The position numbers and the translations under genes are program-made. From Polynucleobacter meluiroseus (GTDB taxonomy: Bacteria; Pseudomonadota; Gammaproteobacteria; Burkholderiales; Burkholderiaceae), in contig CAMCVH010000001.1 of NCBI GenBank assembly GCA_945881875.1, positions 1-64,000 on the forward strand: a DNA stretch of 64,000 bases, read 5' to 3'. The notes under the pieces are model-generated. The model did no database searches. It saw nothing but the letters and a program-made list of their open reading frames with translations, and had not been told where the DNA came from. Each line of letters opens with the position of its first letter. Positions within the stretch are counted from its first letter, which is position 1. Positions 18,943 to 27,713 of the stretch are shown piece by piece.

Positions 18943-19890
18943 ATGTCAGACGAAAAAGTTTGGGAGCGTCAAGCTTTAGAGCACCTCCTTCTAGAAAATA
19001 TGAAAGAGCAGCGACGCGGTCGTCGCTGGAGAACAGCACTTCGTCTGATGACCTTGGTTGTTTTTGTAGGTATTGCTATTAATGTGTTTGATTTCAACCT
19101 TGGGGGCCAAGCAAAATTAGGCAAACATACGGCCTTGGTTAATTTGCAAGGTGAAATCGCTCCCAATACAGCTGCTAGTGCTGAGGCAATCAATCTAGCT
19201 CTTAATGAGGCATTTGAAAATCCAGAAAGCGTGGGTGTGATCCTTCGCATCAATAGTCCCGGTGGTTCACCTGTGCAGTCTGGAATTATTTATGACGAGA
19301 TGATTCGTTTGCGTGCCTTGCATCCGAAAAAACCACTACATGTGGTTGTTGAAGAGCTTTGTGCATCCGGTGGCTATTATGTTGCTGCCGCTGCTGATCA
19401 AATCTATGTTGATAAAGCGAGTTTGGTCGGATCGATTGGCGTGATCATGGGTGGTTTTGGTGTCACCGGTCTGATGGACAAATTGGGCATTGAGCGCCGC
19501 GTTATTGCTGCTGGCAAAAACAAGGCATTGTTAGATCCTTTTTCAAAAGAAGATCCTAAGCAAAAAGCGTTTATTCAAGAAATGATTGTGGAAGTTCATG
19601 AGCAATTTATCAAAGTGGTTCGTGATGGCAGAGGTGCGCGTCTAAAAGAAACACCTGAAATGTTTTCTGGATTGGTATGGAATGGTGCGCGCAGTATTGA
19701 GTTAGGATTAACGGACGCTACTGGTACTGTTGATTCAGTTGCGAGAGATGTTTTGAAAGCACCTAATATTGTTGATTACACCACTAAAGAAAACTTAGCG
19801 GAGCGAGTGGCTAAACGCTTTGGCGCTGCAATGGGTGAGGGCGCCACGAAGGTTGTCTTGCGTGACGAGTTTTTACGTTACGGCAAGTAA
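18943..19890 (+). CDS. S49 family signal peptide peptidase (SppA-like)
   Basis: The 315-residue inner-membrane serine protease has one transmembrane segment at about residues 31-50 after an Arg-rich cytoplasmic start. The Ser/Lys dyad is in ELCASGGYYVAAAADQIY near residue 146 and in AAGKNKALLDPFS near residue 190. It is the half-length SppA form that works as an oligomer to digest signal-peptide remnants. It is convergent with the methyltransferase gene, only 18 bases away. Confidence 0.9.
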   Translation: MSDEKVWERQALEHLLLENMKEQRRGRRWRTALRLMTLVVFVGIAINVFDFNLGGQAKLGKHTALVNLQGEIAPNTAASAEAINLALNEAFENPESVGVILRINSPGGSPVQSGIIYDEMIRLRALHPKKPLHVVVEELCASGGYYVAAAADQIYVDKASLVGSIGVIMGGFGVTGLMDKLGIERRVIAAGKNKALLDPFSKEDPKQKAFIQEMIVEVHEQFIKVVRDGRGARLKETPEMFSGLVWNGARSIELGLTDATGTVDSVARDVLKAPNIVDYTTKENLAERVAKRFGAAMGEGATKVVLRDEFLRYGK

Positions 19891-19908
19891 TTTAAAAACC
19901 CAGAAAAA

Positions 19909-20676
19909 CTACGCCAATAATAAAAACACGGCAGGGCGTTGATGAAGAGCTTGGATTAATCCAGGCTCTTTTTTTATCGATGCTTGCCATGAAGCAACCG
20001 TATGAGATTTGACCCACTCTGTTGGTAAGCTCAAGTCAGCCGCCACACAAATTTGAGTATTGGGATGAAGACTTTGCAGCATGGTTTCAATCATGGCACT
20101 ATTGCGATAGGGTGTCTCAATCCAAAGCTGAGTTTGATTTTTTCTTTTGGATTCTTGTTCAAGTTGCTTGAGTGCATTGACTTTGTCAGCTTGGTTCACA
20201 GGTAAGTAACCATGAAATGCAAAGCTCTGACCATTCATACCACTGGCCATAAGCGCCAGTAATAAAGAGCTCGGCCCTACTAGGGCTCTCACTGTAATAC
20301 CCAAGCGGTGAGCAGCATTCACAATATCTGAACCAGGATCGGCAATTGCTGGTAAACCTGCTTCAGACATCAAGCCCAAATCGTGGCCATCCAAGAGAGG
20401 CTGTAATAATTTTTTGAGATCGACCGCTTCATGCCCTTGATGTTCTTTACCCGGGCCACGCCACTCTGACATCACCATTTCTTGCATAGGGCAAACAAGT
20501 GTTGCTTGAGTTGAAACTGCTTTTAAAAAAGATCGAGCAGTTTTAGCGTTTTCAACAATCCAGTAACGCAATTGCGCCGCACGCAAAATGGTGTCGATCG
20601 GTAAAACACTGGAGAGTTGTTCTTCTCTTGCTTCATCGCCTAATGTATTTGGGATTAAATAAAGGGTGCCGCTCAT
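19909..20676 (-). CDS. RsmI-like SAM-dependent methyltransferase (tetrapyrrole methylase fold)
   Basis: The 255-residue protein opens SGTLYLIPNTLGD rather than the TPIGNL motif of canonical RsmI. It retains the LMSEAGLPAIADPGSDIVNAA motif near residue 113 and the VGPSSLLLALMASGMNGQSFAFHGYLP stretch near residue 145 in pieces typical of the family. This fits the RsmI paralogue seen in many betaproteobacteria rather than the 16S C1402 methylase itself. The start overlaps the maf stop by four bases, so the two are translationally coupled. RNA methylation is likely; the target is uncertain. Confidence 0.82.
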   Translation of the reverse strand: MSGTLYLIPNTLGDEAREEQLSSVLPIDTILRAAQLRYWIVENAKTARSFLKAVSTQATLVCPMQEMVMSEWRGPGKEHQGHEAVDLKKLLQPLLDGHDLGLMSEAGLPAIADPGSDIVNAAHRLGITVRALVGPSSLLLALMASGMNGQSFAFHGYLPVNQADKVNALKQLEQESKRKNQTQLWIETPYRNSAMIETMLQSLHPNTQICVAADLSLPTEWVKSHTVASWQASIKKEPGLIQALHQRPAVFLLLA

Positions 20677-21305
20677 ACAACTCTTGGGATTTGAAAGCCA
20701 GCATCTCGCAAGAGAGTGCAGACTGCAATGAGGGGTAGTCCAATGAGAGCCGTTGGATCATCACTTTGAACTTTTTCTAATAAGCAAATACCCAAACCTT
20801 CGGACTTGGCACTACCGGCGCAGTCATATGGAGTTTCAGCAAGCAAATAAGCATTTAAGGTGGCGTCGTCTAAATCTCTAAAAGTCACATCAGTGATGAC
20901 ATTCATGACTTGAGAGATAGAACCTTTTGCTAAGCAAACGGCTGTGTGGAATTGCACAGTCTTGCCTCGTAATGTTTGCAGTTGCTTCAAGGCTTTTGCA
21001 TGGTCGCCAGGTTTACCCATAGCAACACCCTGAAGATCCACTACTTGATCTGAGCCAATCACCCATGCATCTGGCTCAATTTTAGAAATAGCCAAAGCTT
21101 TTGCCTCAGCTAAACGCAAAGCCATTGCCATCGGGCTTTCTCCAGTGAGTGCTTGCTCATCTACGCCAGGTGAAACACATGTAAATGGGACTCCTAAGCG
21201 CGTTAAAAGCTCTTTTCTATATTTTGACGTGGACGCCAAAATCAATTTTTGTGCCCCTTTGGGCAAAATAGTTGATAAATCACTTGGGCTAGGAACTGCG
21301 CTCAT
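20673..21305 (-). CDS. Maf-like nucleoside triphosphate pyrophosphatase
   Basis: The 210-residue enzyme belongs to the Maf house-cleaning family that hydrolyses non-canonical or methylated NTPs. It shows LILASTSKYRKELLTRLG near residue 21, WVIGSDQVV near residue 80 with the catalytic Asp, and the YDCAGSAKSEGLG segment near residue 158. The sequence best fits the YceF (m7GTP) branch. It overlaps the downstream methyltransferase gene by four bases and is divergent from yceD with 13 bases between start codons. Confidence 0.9.
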   Translation of the reverse strand: MSAVPSPSDLSTILPKGAQKLILASTSKYRKELLTRLGVPFTCVSPGVDEQALTGESPMAMALRLAEAKALAISKIEPDAWVIGSDQVVDLQGVAMGKPGDHAKALKQLQTLRGKTVQFHTAVCLAKGSISQVMNVITDVTFRDLDDATLNAYLLAETPYDCAGSAKSEGLGICLLEKVQSDDPTALIGLPLIAVCTLLRDAGFQIPRVV

Positions 21306-21318
21306 TTATGCTTTCGGT

Positions 21319-21918
21319 ATGAATTCAAATAAAACAACACCCCATATTTTGCCGAATAATCCCAAAGATCTTCAATCTATTGATCTGAAATCTGGGAGTA
21401 CTTTTGTCGGCCAGGGTGCCTTGGATTTATCTTCCTTTCCTAGATTGTCACAGGAAATAGCCTTTGATAGCAATTTAAAGCCATCCCAAGTCCATTGGGA
21501 GATGAGCACTTGGTTTGAAGAACGTTTAGGTGGAATTCCCATACAATACATGCACTTACGACTAGCAGTCGACCTTCCATTACATTGCCAGGCGTGTTTT
21601 CAGCCTTACATGGAGTCTTTGGATTCGGATAGGGATTACATCCTTTTTGATAGCGAAGAAGAGGCTGAAGAGTGGGATATGGATGAAGAAAACCAAGACA
21701 ATGAAGATGCTTTGGTCTGCTCGGAAACCTTTAATTTACTGGATGCAATGGAAGATGAGCTACTTTTAACCCTACCCCTATCAGCTCGGCATGCACCAGG
21801 AGAGTGCAAGACTGAGGATTTGGCAAAAGTCACTCAAAAGCTTAAAACAGGGTCTGAAGAGATCATTATCAAGAAGCCCAACCCATTTGCAGTACTAGAA
21901 AAGCTCAAGAAACAATGA
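21319..21918 (+). CDS. yceD: YceD family protein (DUF177)
   Basis: YceD precedes rpmF in many bacteria and is linked to 23S rRNA accumulation. Its plant homologue acts in 23S processing. The ATG at 21319 gives 199 residues; the longer frame from 21145 would run through the divergent maf gene. A CQAC pair near residue 93 and the acidic middle segment (EEAEEWDMDEENQDNED) are typical of DUF177. The stop lies 39 bases before rpmF, so cotranscription with L32 is likely. Confidence 0.9.
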   Translation: MNSNKTTPHILPNNPKDLQSIDLKSGSTFVGQGALDLSSFPRLSQEIAFDSNLKPSQVHWEMSTWFEERLGGIPIQYMHLRLAVDLPLHCQACFQPYMESLDSDRDYILFDSEEEAEEWDMDEENQDNEDALVCSETFNLLDAMEDELLLTLPLSARHAPGECKTEDLAKVTQKLKTGSEEIIIKKPNPFAVLEKLKKQ

Positions 21919-21957
21919 CTTTGTGCTACAATTTCTGCTTCGTTTAGGAGTAAAACC

Positions 21958-22137
21958 ATGGCTGTTCAGCAAAACAAAAAATCACCATCAAAGCGTGGCA
22001 TGCACCGTGCCCATGACTTTTTGACACCACCTTCATTGGCAGTTGAGCCAACGACTGGTGAGGCGCACTTACGTCACCACATTAGCCCAAATGGCTACTA
22101 TCGTGGTCGTAAAGTCATCAAAACTAAGAACGACTAA
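21958..22137 (+). CDS. rpmF: 50S ribosomal protein L32
   Basis: This short gene encodes 59 residues beginning [20 protein letters not shown] and ending [10 protein letters not shown], a clear L32. The ATG follows a TTAGGAG ribosome site (21944-21950). It lacks the zinc-binding Cys pairs found in some L32 proteins. It lies between yceD and the fatty-acid cluster, the conserved yceD-rpmF-plsX-fab order, but a strong terminator separates it from plsX. Confidence 0.97.
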   Translation: MAVQQNKKSPSKRGMHRAHDFLTPPSLAVEPTTGEAHLRHHISPNGYYRGRKVIKTKND

Positions 22138-22157
22138 TTTCCCACTGGAAAAAGATT

Positions 22158-22185
22158 AAGCGGCACCTTGAGTAGCCGCTTTTTT
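22158..22185 (+). terminator. Rho-independent terminator after rpmF
   Basis: AAGCGGC (22158-22164) pairs with GCCGCTT (22175-22181) across a 10-base loop, followed by a T-run. It would end or attenuate yceD-rpmF transcripts 18 bases before the plsX ATG, so some fatty-acid gene expression may depend on readthrough. Confidence 0.85.
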
Positions 22186-22202
22186 CTTAATTAAGAATCT
22201 TA

Positions 22203-23255
22203 ATGAGCGTCACGCTAGCTGTTGATGCGATGGGTGGAGACCACGGAATAGTGGTCACAGTACCCGCCAGCACAGACCTTCTGGCCGAGTTGCCAGACTT
22301 AAAAATACGACTTGTTGGAAACGCTGATTTAATCAATCAAGCGTTGGCAAAAGTGTCTCCTGAAATTAGGGAGAGGATCACCGTTGTTCACGCATCTGAA
22401 GTGGTGACCATGGATGATTCGATTGAGGTGGCACTTCGCAGAAAAAAAGACTCTTCCATGCGCATCGCTGCTGAGCAAGTTAAAGATGGCTTAGCTGATG
22501 GCGCAGTTTCTGCTGGTAACACCGGTGCCCTCATGGCCATTTCTAGATACGTTCTTAAAACACTCGATGGCATTGATCGTCCTGCGATTGCAGCACCCAT
22601 GCCGAATCAATTAGGTCGCGGAACCACCATGTTGGACTTGGGTGCGAACGCTGATTGTGAAGCCATCCATTTGGTTCAGTTTGCTCGCATGGCAGATGTC
22701 ATGGCACGTGCAGTAGATGGTATTGCTAATCCAAGCATCGGCCTTCTCAATATTGGTGAAGAAGTCATCAAAGGTAATCAAGTTGTTAAAGAGGCTGCTG
22801 AACTACTGCGCCAAAGTAATCTCAACTTCTACGGCAACGTAGAAGGCAATGACATTTTTAAAGGCACGACAGACATTGTTGTTTGTGATGGTTTTGTAGG
22901 TAATGTGGCGCTGAAAACAACCGAGGGTTTGGCGCACATGATCTCGGATTTAATCAGAGAAGAATTTAGTCGTAGCTGGTTGACCAAGCTCATGGCTTTG
23001 GCAGCCATGCCTGTCTTGTTACGCTTTAAAAATCGCGTGGATCATCGCAATTACAACGGTGCTGTACTGTTAGGTTTGCGAGGTTTAGTATTAAAGAGTC
23101 ATGGTTCAGCTGATAAAAAAGCTTACATAACAGCCCTTCGTAGAGCGTATGAGGGCGCCAAGAATAATATGGTTGGTAAGGTGGCTGAAGCCTTTAAGGT
23201 AGCTGAAGCATTAAATGCTTCTCGGTCTACGCAACAGGATTCGGAGGCAGTATGA
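22203..23255 (+). CDS. plsX: Phosphate acyltransferase PlsX
   Basis: PlsX makes acyl-phosphate from acyl-ACP for phospholipid synthesis. The 350-residue protein has the [11 protein letters not shown] opening, [16 protein letters not shown] near residue 102, and the [17 protein letters not shown] motif near residue 227, all typical. It is the first gene of the plsX-fabH-fabD-fabG-acpP-fabF cluster and overlaps fabH by four bases. Confidence 0.97.
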   Translation: MSVTLAVDAMGGDHGIVVTVPASTDLLAELPDLKIRLVGNADLINQALAKVSPEIRERITVVHASEVVTMDDSIEVALRRKKDSSMRIAAEQVKDGLADGAVSAGNTGALMAISRYVLKTLDGIDRPAIAAPMPNQLGRGTTMLDLGANADCEAIHLVQFARMADVMARAVDGIANPSIGLLNIGEEVIKGNQVVKEAAELLRQSNLNFYGNVEGNDIFKGTTDIVVCDGFVGNVALKTTEGLAHMISDLIREEFSRSWLTKLMALAAMPVLLRFKNRVDHRNYNGAVLLGLRGLVLKSHGSADKKAYITALRRAYEGAKNNMVGKVAEAFKVAEALNASRSTQQDSEAV

Positions 23256-24256
23256 CGCAGAATATGACTCCAAGAATTTACGCCAGAATCATGGGCACAG
23301 GCAGCTGTTTGCCGGCTAACAAAGTGACCAATGCTGACATCACGGAAAGATTAGCCAAAGATGGTATTGAAACCAGTGATGAATGGATTTTTTCTAGAAG
23401 CGGTATCAGCTCTCGTCACTTTGCAGCCGATGGTGAGCTGACCAGTGATCTCGCACTGAAAGCTGCAGAGCAAGCCCTTGAAGCGGCTGGTATGGCTGCC
23501 AATGATTTAGACCTCATCATCTTAGCGACTTCGACACCAGATAATTTAGGTGGTTTTCCAAGTACAGCTTGCGTACTGCAAGATAAATTAAAAATTAATA
23601 ATGGTTGCGCAGCATTTGATGTCCAAGCAGTTTGCTCAGGATTCGCATATTCATTAGCGGTTGCAGATAACTTCATCCGCAGCGGCATGTATAAAAAAAT
23701 ATTAATTGTTGGTGCAGAAACTTTTTCAAGAATTCTGAACTTTAAAGATCGTGGCACTTGCGTGCTATTTGGCGATGGTGCTGGCGCTGTAGTGATTGGT
23801 GCTAGTGATGAGCCAGGTATTTTGGCAACAGCCATGCATGCTGATGGTAGTCATCGTGACATTCTTTGCGTTTCTGGTAGAGCTGATAATGGTGGACTGG
23901 TAGGCTCAGCATTTTTAAGCATGGATGGCAAAGCCGTTTTCAAACTAGCCGTCAAAGTTTTAGAGCAAGTGGCTCAAGAAGTATTAGAAAAAGCCAATAT
24001 GAAGCCAGAAGATATTGATTGGTTGATTCCGCATCAAGCCAATATCCGGATCATGGAAGGCACTGCCAAAAAATTAGGTATCGGTTTAGATCATGTGGTG
24101 GTAACAGTTCAAGATCATGGCAACACATCAGCCGCATCTATTCCGCTAGCACTTGATACAGCGATCAGAGCCGGTCAGATAAAACGTGGTCAACATCTTC
24201 TGATGGAAGGTGTCGGCGGTGGCTTTACATGGGCTGCGGCCCTTGTTAAATATTAA
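23252..24256 (+). CDS. fabH: 3-oxoacyl-ACP synthase III (FabH)
   Basis: FabH condenses acetyl-CoA with malonyl-ACP to start fatty-acid synthesis. The 334-residue protein has the catalytic Cys in [14 protein letters not shown] near residue 122, His in [12 protein letters not shown] near residue 262, and Asn in [14 protein letters not shown] near residue 292. The ATG lies inside the end of plsX (ATGA-type overlap), which implies translational coupling. Confidence 0.97.
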   Translation: MTQNMTPRIYARIMGTGSCLPANKVTNADITERLAKDGIETSDEWIFSRSGISSRHFAADGELTSDLALKAAEQALEAAGMAANDLDLIILATSTPDNLGGFPSTACVLQDKLKINNGCAAFDVQAVCSGFAYSLAVADNFIRSGMYKKILIVGAETFSRILNFKDRGTCVLFGDGAGAVVIGASDEPGILATAMHADGSHRDILCVSGRADNGGLVGSAFLSMDGKAVFKLAVKVLEQVAQEVLEKANMKPEDIDWLIPHQANIRIMEGTAKKLGIGLDHVVVTVQDHGNTSAASIPLALDTAIRAGQIKRGQHLLMEGVGGGFTWAAALVKY

Positions 24257-24280
24257 TCAATTGAATTAACAGGAAATTGA

Positions 24281-25225
24281 ATGAAATTTGCTTTTGTATT
24301 CCCGGGTCAAGGTTCGCAAGCTGTAGGCATGTTGAACGCATGGGGTGATCACTCAGAAGTTAAAAAAACATTGGACGAGGCATCTGAAGCGCTTGGCGAA
24401 GATGTCGCTCAATTAATTTCTGAAGGTCCTGCAGAAGCTCTATCGCTCACAACCAACACCCAACCTGTGATGTTGACAGCTGGCGTTGCTTGTTATCGCG
24501 CCTGGCTAGCTGAAGGTGGTCCAGAGGCTTCTGTCATGGCGGGTCACAGCTTAGGTGAATATGGCGCTTTGGTAGCATCTGGTGTGATTGCATTCAAAGA
24601 TGCAGTGCCAATGGTTCGTTTCCGTGCGCAAGCGATGCAAGATGCAGTACCTGTTGGTACAGGCGGCATGGCAGCTATTTTAGGTATGGATGATGATGCA
24701 GTTCGCCAAGTTTGTGCTGATGCACAAGCAGCAACTGGTGAAGTGGTAGAGGCTGTGAACTACAACGCTCCTGCTCAAGTGGTGATAGCTGGTTCAAAGG
24801 CCGCTGTTGAAAAAGCATGCGAGTTAGCTAAAGCAGCGGGCGCCAAACGCGCATTACCGTTACCGGTTTCAGCACCATTCCATTCTTCATTGTTAAAGCC
24901 AGCTTCTCAGAAGTTAGAAGTTTATTTGGCAGATAAATTATTTCAGGCGCCACGCATTGATGTGATCAATAACGTTGACGTCACCATTTTAAAAGATCCA
25001 ACAGCGATTAAGAATGCTTTAGTCAGACAAGCGGCCTCACCAGTACGTTGGGTAGAAACAGTTCAAGCAATGGCAGGCCAAGGCGTAACTCATGTGGTGG
25101 AGTGTGGTCCAGGTAAAGTGTTAACGGGTATGACCAAACGCATCAATGGTGATTTAAATGGTTTAGCCGTTTATGATCCTGCTACCTTAGCTGAATCACT
25201 CGCTGTGATCAAAGCATCAATTTAG
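24281..25225 (+). CDS. fabD: Malonyl-CoA-ACP transacylase (FabD)
   Basis: FabD transfers malonyl from CoA to ACP. The 314-residue protein has FPGQGSQAVGM near residue 6, the active Ser in AGHSLGEYGALVASG near residue 90, and the catalytic His in PVSAPFHSSLLKPA near residue 200. It lies between fabH and fabG, as expected. Confidence 0.97.
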   Translation: MKFAFVFPGQGSQAVGMLNAWGDHSEVKKTLDEASEALGEDVAQLISEGPAEALSLTTNTQPVMLTAGVACYRAWLAEGGPEASVMAGHSLGEYGALVASGVIAFKDAVPMVRFRAQAMQDAVPVGTGGMAAILGMDDDAVRQVCADAQAATGEVVEAVNYNAPAQVVIAGSKAAVEKACELAKAAGAKRALPLPVSAPFHSSLLKPASQKLEVYLADKLFQAPRIDVINNVDVTILKDPTAIKNALVRQAASPVRWVETVQAMAGQGVTHVVECGPGKVLTGMTKRINGDLNGLAVYDPATLAESLAVIKASI

Positions 25226-25287
25226 ATTCAAAGTTAAATAAGAAACCAAATAACAAACCTAATAACAAAAGACGGTCGGAGATACTT

Positions 25288-26028
25288 GTGACAACACTAA
25301 CAGGACAAATTGCTTTAGTAACAGGTGCATCAAGGGGCATTGGACGTGCGATTGCTATGGAGTTGGCTAAGCAGGGTGCAACAGTCATCGGCACAGCCAC
25401 CAGTGAAGCTGGTGCTCGCGATATTGACGCAGCATTAAAGGCAACTGGTGGTGCGGGAGTTGTTTTGAATGTGAACGATGTCGCAGCTTGTGACGCCTTG
25501 ATTGACTCCATCGTTAAAGAGCGCGGCGCATTGAACATTTTGGTGAACAACGCTGGAATCACTCAAGATAATCTGGCCATGCGGATGAAGGATGAAGAGT
25601 GGTCTTCAGTGATTGATACCAACTTAAGTGCAGTTTTCCGCTTGTCACGTGGCGTTTTGCGCCCGATGATGAAGGCCAAGGGTGGTCGAATCATTAATAT
25701 CACTTCCGTAGTAGGTAGCAGCGGTAATCCTGGTCAAGCTAACTACGCGGCAGCTAAAGCAGGTGTGGCTGGTATGAGTCGTGCTTTGGCGCGTGAGATA
25801 GGCAGCCGTAATATCACGGTGAATTGCGTGGCTCCAGGCTTTATTGACACCGATATGACTAAATCCCTGTCAGAAGATCAACAAAATTCATTAAAAGCTA
25901 ATATTCCGCTCCAACGCCTTGGAACTCCTGAGGATATTGCTCATGCAGTAGCGTTTTTGGCCTCTCCGGGGGCTGGCTACATCACTGGAACAACGCTTCA
26001 TGTCAATGGCGGACTATTTTTGAACTAA
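25288..26028 (+). CDS. fabG: 3-oxoacyl-ACP reductase (FabG)
   Basis: FabG is the NADPH-dependent SDR of the elongation cycle. The 246-residue protein has TGASRGIGRAIA near residue 13, NNAGITQDNLAMRM near residue 86, the catalytic Ser in ITSVVGSSGNPGQ, and YAAAKAGVAGM near residue 150. The start is a GTG at 25288 behind a GTCGGAGA ribosome site. Confidence 0.96.
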   Translation: MTTLTGQIALVTGASRGIGRAIAMELAKQGATVIGTATSEAGARDIDAALKATGGAGVVLNVNDVAACDALIDSIVKERGALNILVNNAGITQDNLAMRMKDEEWSSVIDTNLSAVFRLSRGVLRPMMKAKGGRIINITSVVGSSGNPGQANYAAAKAGVAGMSRALAREIGSRNITVNCVAPGFIDTDMTKSLSEDQQNSLKANIPLQRLGTPEDIAHAVAFLASPGAGYITGTTLHVNGGLFLN

Positions 26029-26091
26029 ATTGTCCAAATAAGCTGATAAAATCTCATTTCAACATTTTTACAACAACCCTTGGGGGATTAC

Positions 26092-26328
26092 ATGGATAAC
26101 ATCGAACAACGCGTTAAGAAAATCGTAGCTGAGCAATTAGGTAAAGACGAAGCTGAAATCAAGAATGAATCATCTTTCGTTAATGACCTAGGCGCTGATT
26201 CTCTAGACACAGTTGAACTAGTCATGGCATTAGAAGATGAGTTCGGTATCGAGATTCCTGATGAAGAAGCTGAAAAAATCACTACAGTGCAATTGGCTAT
26301 CGATTTCGCCAAATCCAAGCAAGGCTAA
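26092..26328 (+). CDS. acpP: Acyl carrier protein
   Basis: The 78-residue carrier begins [17 protein letters not shown]. The phosphopantetheine attachment Ser is residue 37 in the [10 protein letters not shown] motif. A strong TTGGGGGAT ribosome site precedes the ATG at 26092; the in-frame upstream ATG at 26080 lies before that site and is unlikely. AcpS, which adds the cofactor, is encoded at 35.3 kb. Confidence 0.98.
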   Translation: MDNIEQRVKKIVAEQLGKDEAEIKNESSFVNDLGADSLDTVELVMALEDEFGIEIPDEEAEKITTVQLAIDFAKSKQG

Positions 26329-26334
26329 TTAGCT

Positions 26335-27579
26335 GTGAGTCAGTTGAAGGGGCAGCGCCGAGTTGTTGTCACAGGGCTAGGATTGGTTTCTCCTGTTGGT
26401 AATACAGTGGGCGATGCTTGGGAGAATTTATTAGCGGGTCGCAGCGGTATCGCCACCCTTACTAAATTTGACCACTCTGGTTTGTCTGTGCACTTTGGTG
26501 GCGAAGTCAAAGGTTTCAATATCGAGGATTACATCTCCGGTAAAGAAGCTCGCCATATGGATACATTCATTCATTATGGTGTTGCCGCTGGTACTCAAGC
26601 TTTTCGTGACTCTGGCTTAACAGTTACTGAGGCTAATTCTGAAAGAATTGGTGTCATGGTGGGTTCAGGCATTGGCGGCTTGCCAATGATTGAAGAAACC
26701 CATACCGAATATGTCAATCGTGGCGCACGCCGCATTTCACCGTTTTTTGTGCCTGGGTCCATCATCAATATGATTTCTGGGCACCTCAGTATCAACTTGA
26801 ACCTTAAAGGTCCTAACGTTGCTGCTGTAACGGCTTGTACAACCGGTTTACACAGTATTGGATTGGCTGCACGCTTGATTCAGTATGGTGATGCTGACGT
26901 CATGTTGGCAGGCGGTGCAGAGTCGACTATCTCTCCATTAGGAGTAGGTGGTTTCGCAGCTGCACGTGCACTATCAACTCGCAATGATGACCCTGCTACT
27001 GCATCTCGTCCTTGGGATAAAGACCGTGATGGCTTTGTTCTAGGTGAGGGTTCAGGCGTAATGGTCTTAGAAGAATATGAACATGCTAAAGCTCGCGGCG
27101 CCAAGATTTATGCTGAGCTAGCTGGCTTTGGTATGAGTGGTGATGCTTATCATATGACTGCACCTAATATGGATGGCCCACGCCGCTGTATGGTCAACGC
27201 GCTTAAAGATGCAGGTGTTAATCCGGATCAAGTGCATTACGTAAACGCCCACGGCACATCGACACCTTTGGGTGATAAGAACGAAACTGAGGCCTTAAAA
27301 GCTGCTTTAGGTCCTGCTATTAAAGGTGTTGTAGTGAACTCTACCAAGTCGATGACGGGTCACCTTTTAGGTGGTGCTGGTGGTCTTGAGTCAGTATTTA
27401 CAGTTTTGGCACTTCACCATCAAAAATCGCCTCCAACTATCAATATCTTCAACCAAGATCCTGAATGTGATTTGGACTACTGTGCCAACACAGCTAGAGA
27501 TATGAAGATTGATGTCGCGGTTAAGAACAACTTTGGCTTTGGCGGCACCAACGGAACGATCGTTTTCCGGAAAATTTAA
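26335..27579 (+). CDS. fabF: 3-oxoacyl-ACP synthase II (FabF)
   Basis: FabF carries out chain-elongating condensations. The 414-residue protein has the active Cys in [15 protein letters not shown] near residue 165 and His residues in [11 protein letters not shown] near residue 305 and [12 protein letters not shown] near residue 341. The start is GTG at 26335, six bases after acpP. It is the last gene of the cluster and is followed by a terminator. Confidence 0.97.
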   Translation: MSQLKGQRRVVVTGLGLVSPVGNTVGDAWENLLAGRSGIATLTKFDHSGLSVHFGGEVKGFNIEDYISGKEARHMDTFIHYGVAAGTQAFRDSGLTVTEANSERIGVMVGSGIGGLPMIEETHTEYVNRGARRISPFFVPGSIINMISGHLSINLNLKGPNVAAVTACTTGLHSIGLAARLIQYGDADVMLAGGAESTISPLGVGGFAAARALSTRNDDPATASRPWDKDRDGFVLGEGSGVMVLEEYEHAKARGAKIYAELAGFGMSGDAYHMTAPNMDGPRRCMVNALKDAGVNPDQVHYVNAHGTSTPLGDKNETEALKAALGPAIKGVVVNSTKSMTGHLLGGAGGLESVFTVLALHHQKSPPTINIFNQDPECDLDYCANTARDMKIDVAVKNNFGFGGTNGTIVFRKI

Positions 27580-27609
27580 GCCAAAACTTGTTAAAAATCA
27601 GTCAATGCC

Positions 27610-27639
27610 ATAAAGGTCTCTCTTGAGGCCTTTATTTTT
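27610..27639 (+). terminator. Rho-independent terminator after fabF
   Basis: ATAAAGGTCTC (27610-27620) pairs with GAGGCCTTTAT (27625-27635) with one G-T pair and a TCTT loop, followed by TTTT. It separates the fab cluster from degQ. Confidence 0.85.
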
Positions 27640-27713
27640 CAGAAAAGACCCTATTGATGGGTGGCTTAGGGCAAGTCAAGCAAAGAGTCACTGAATCCTC
27701 TAAAGTAACGTTT

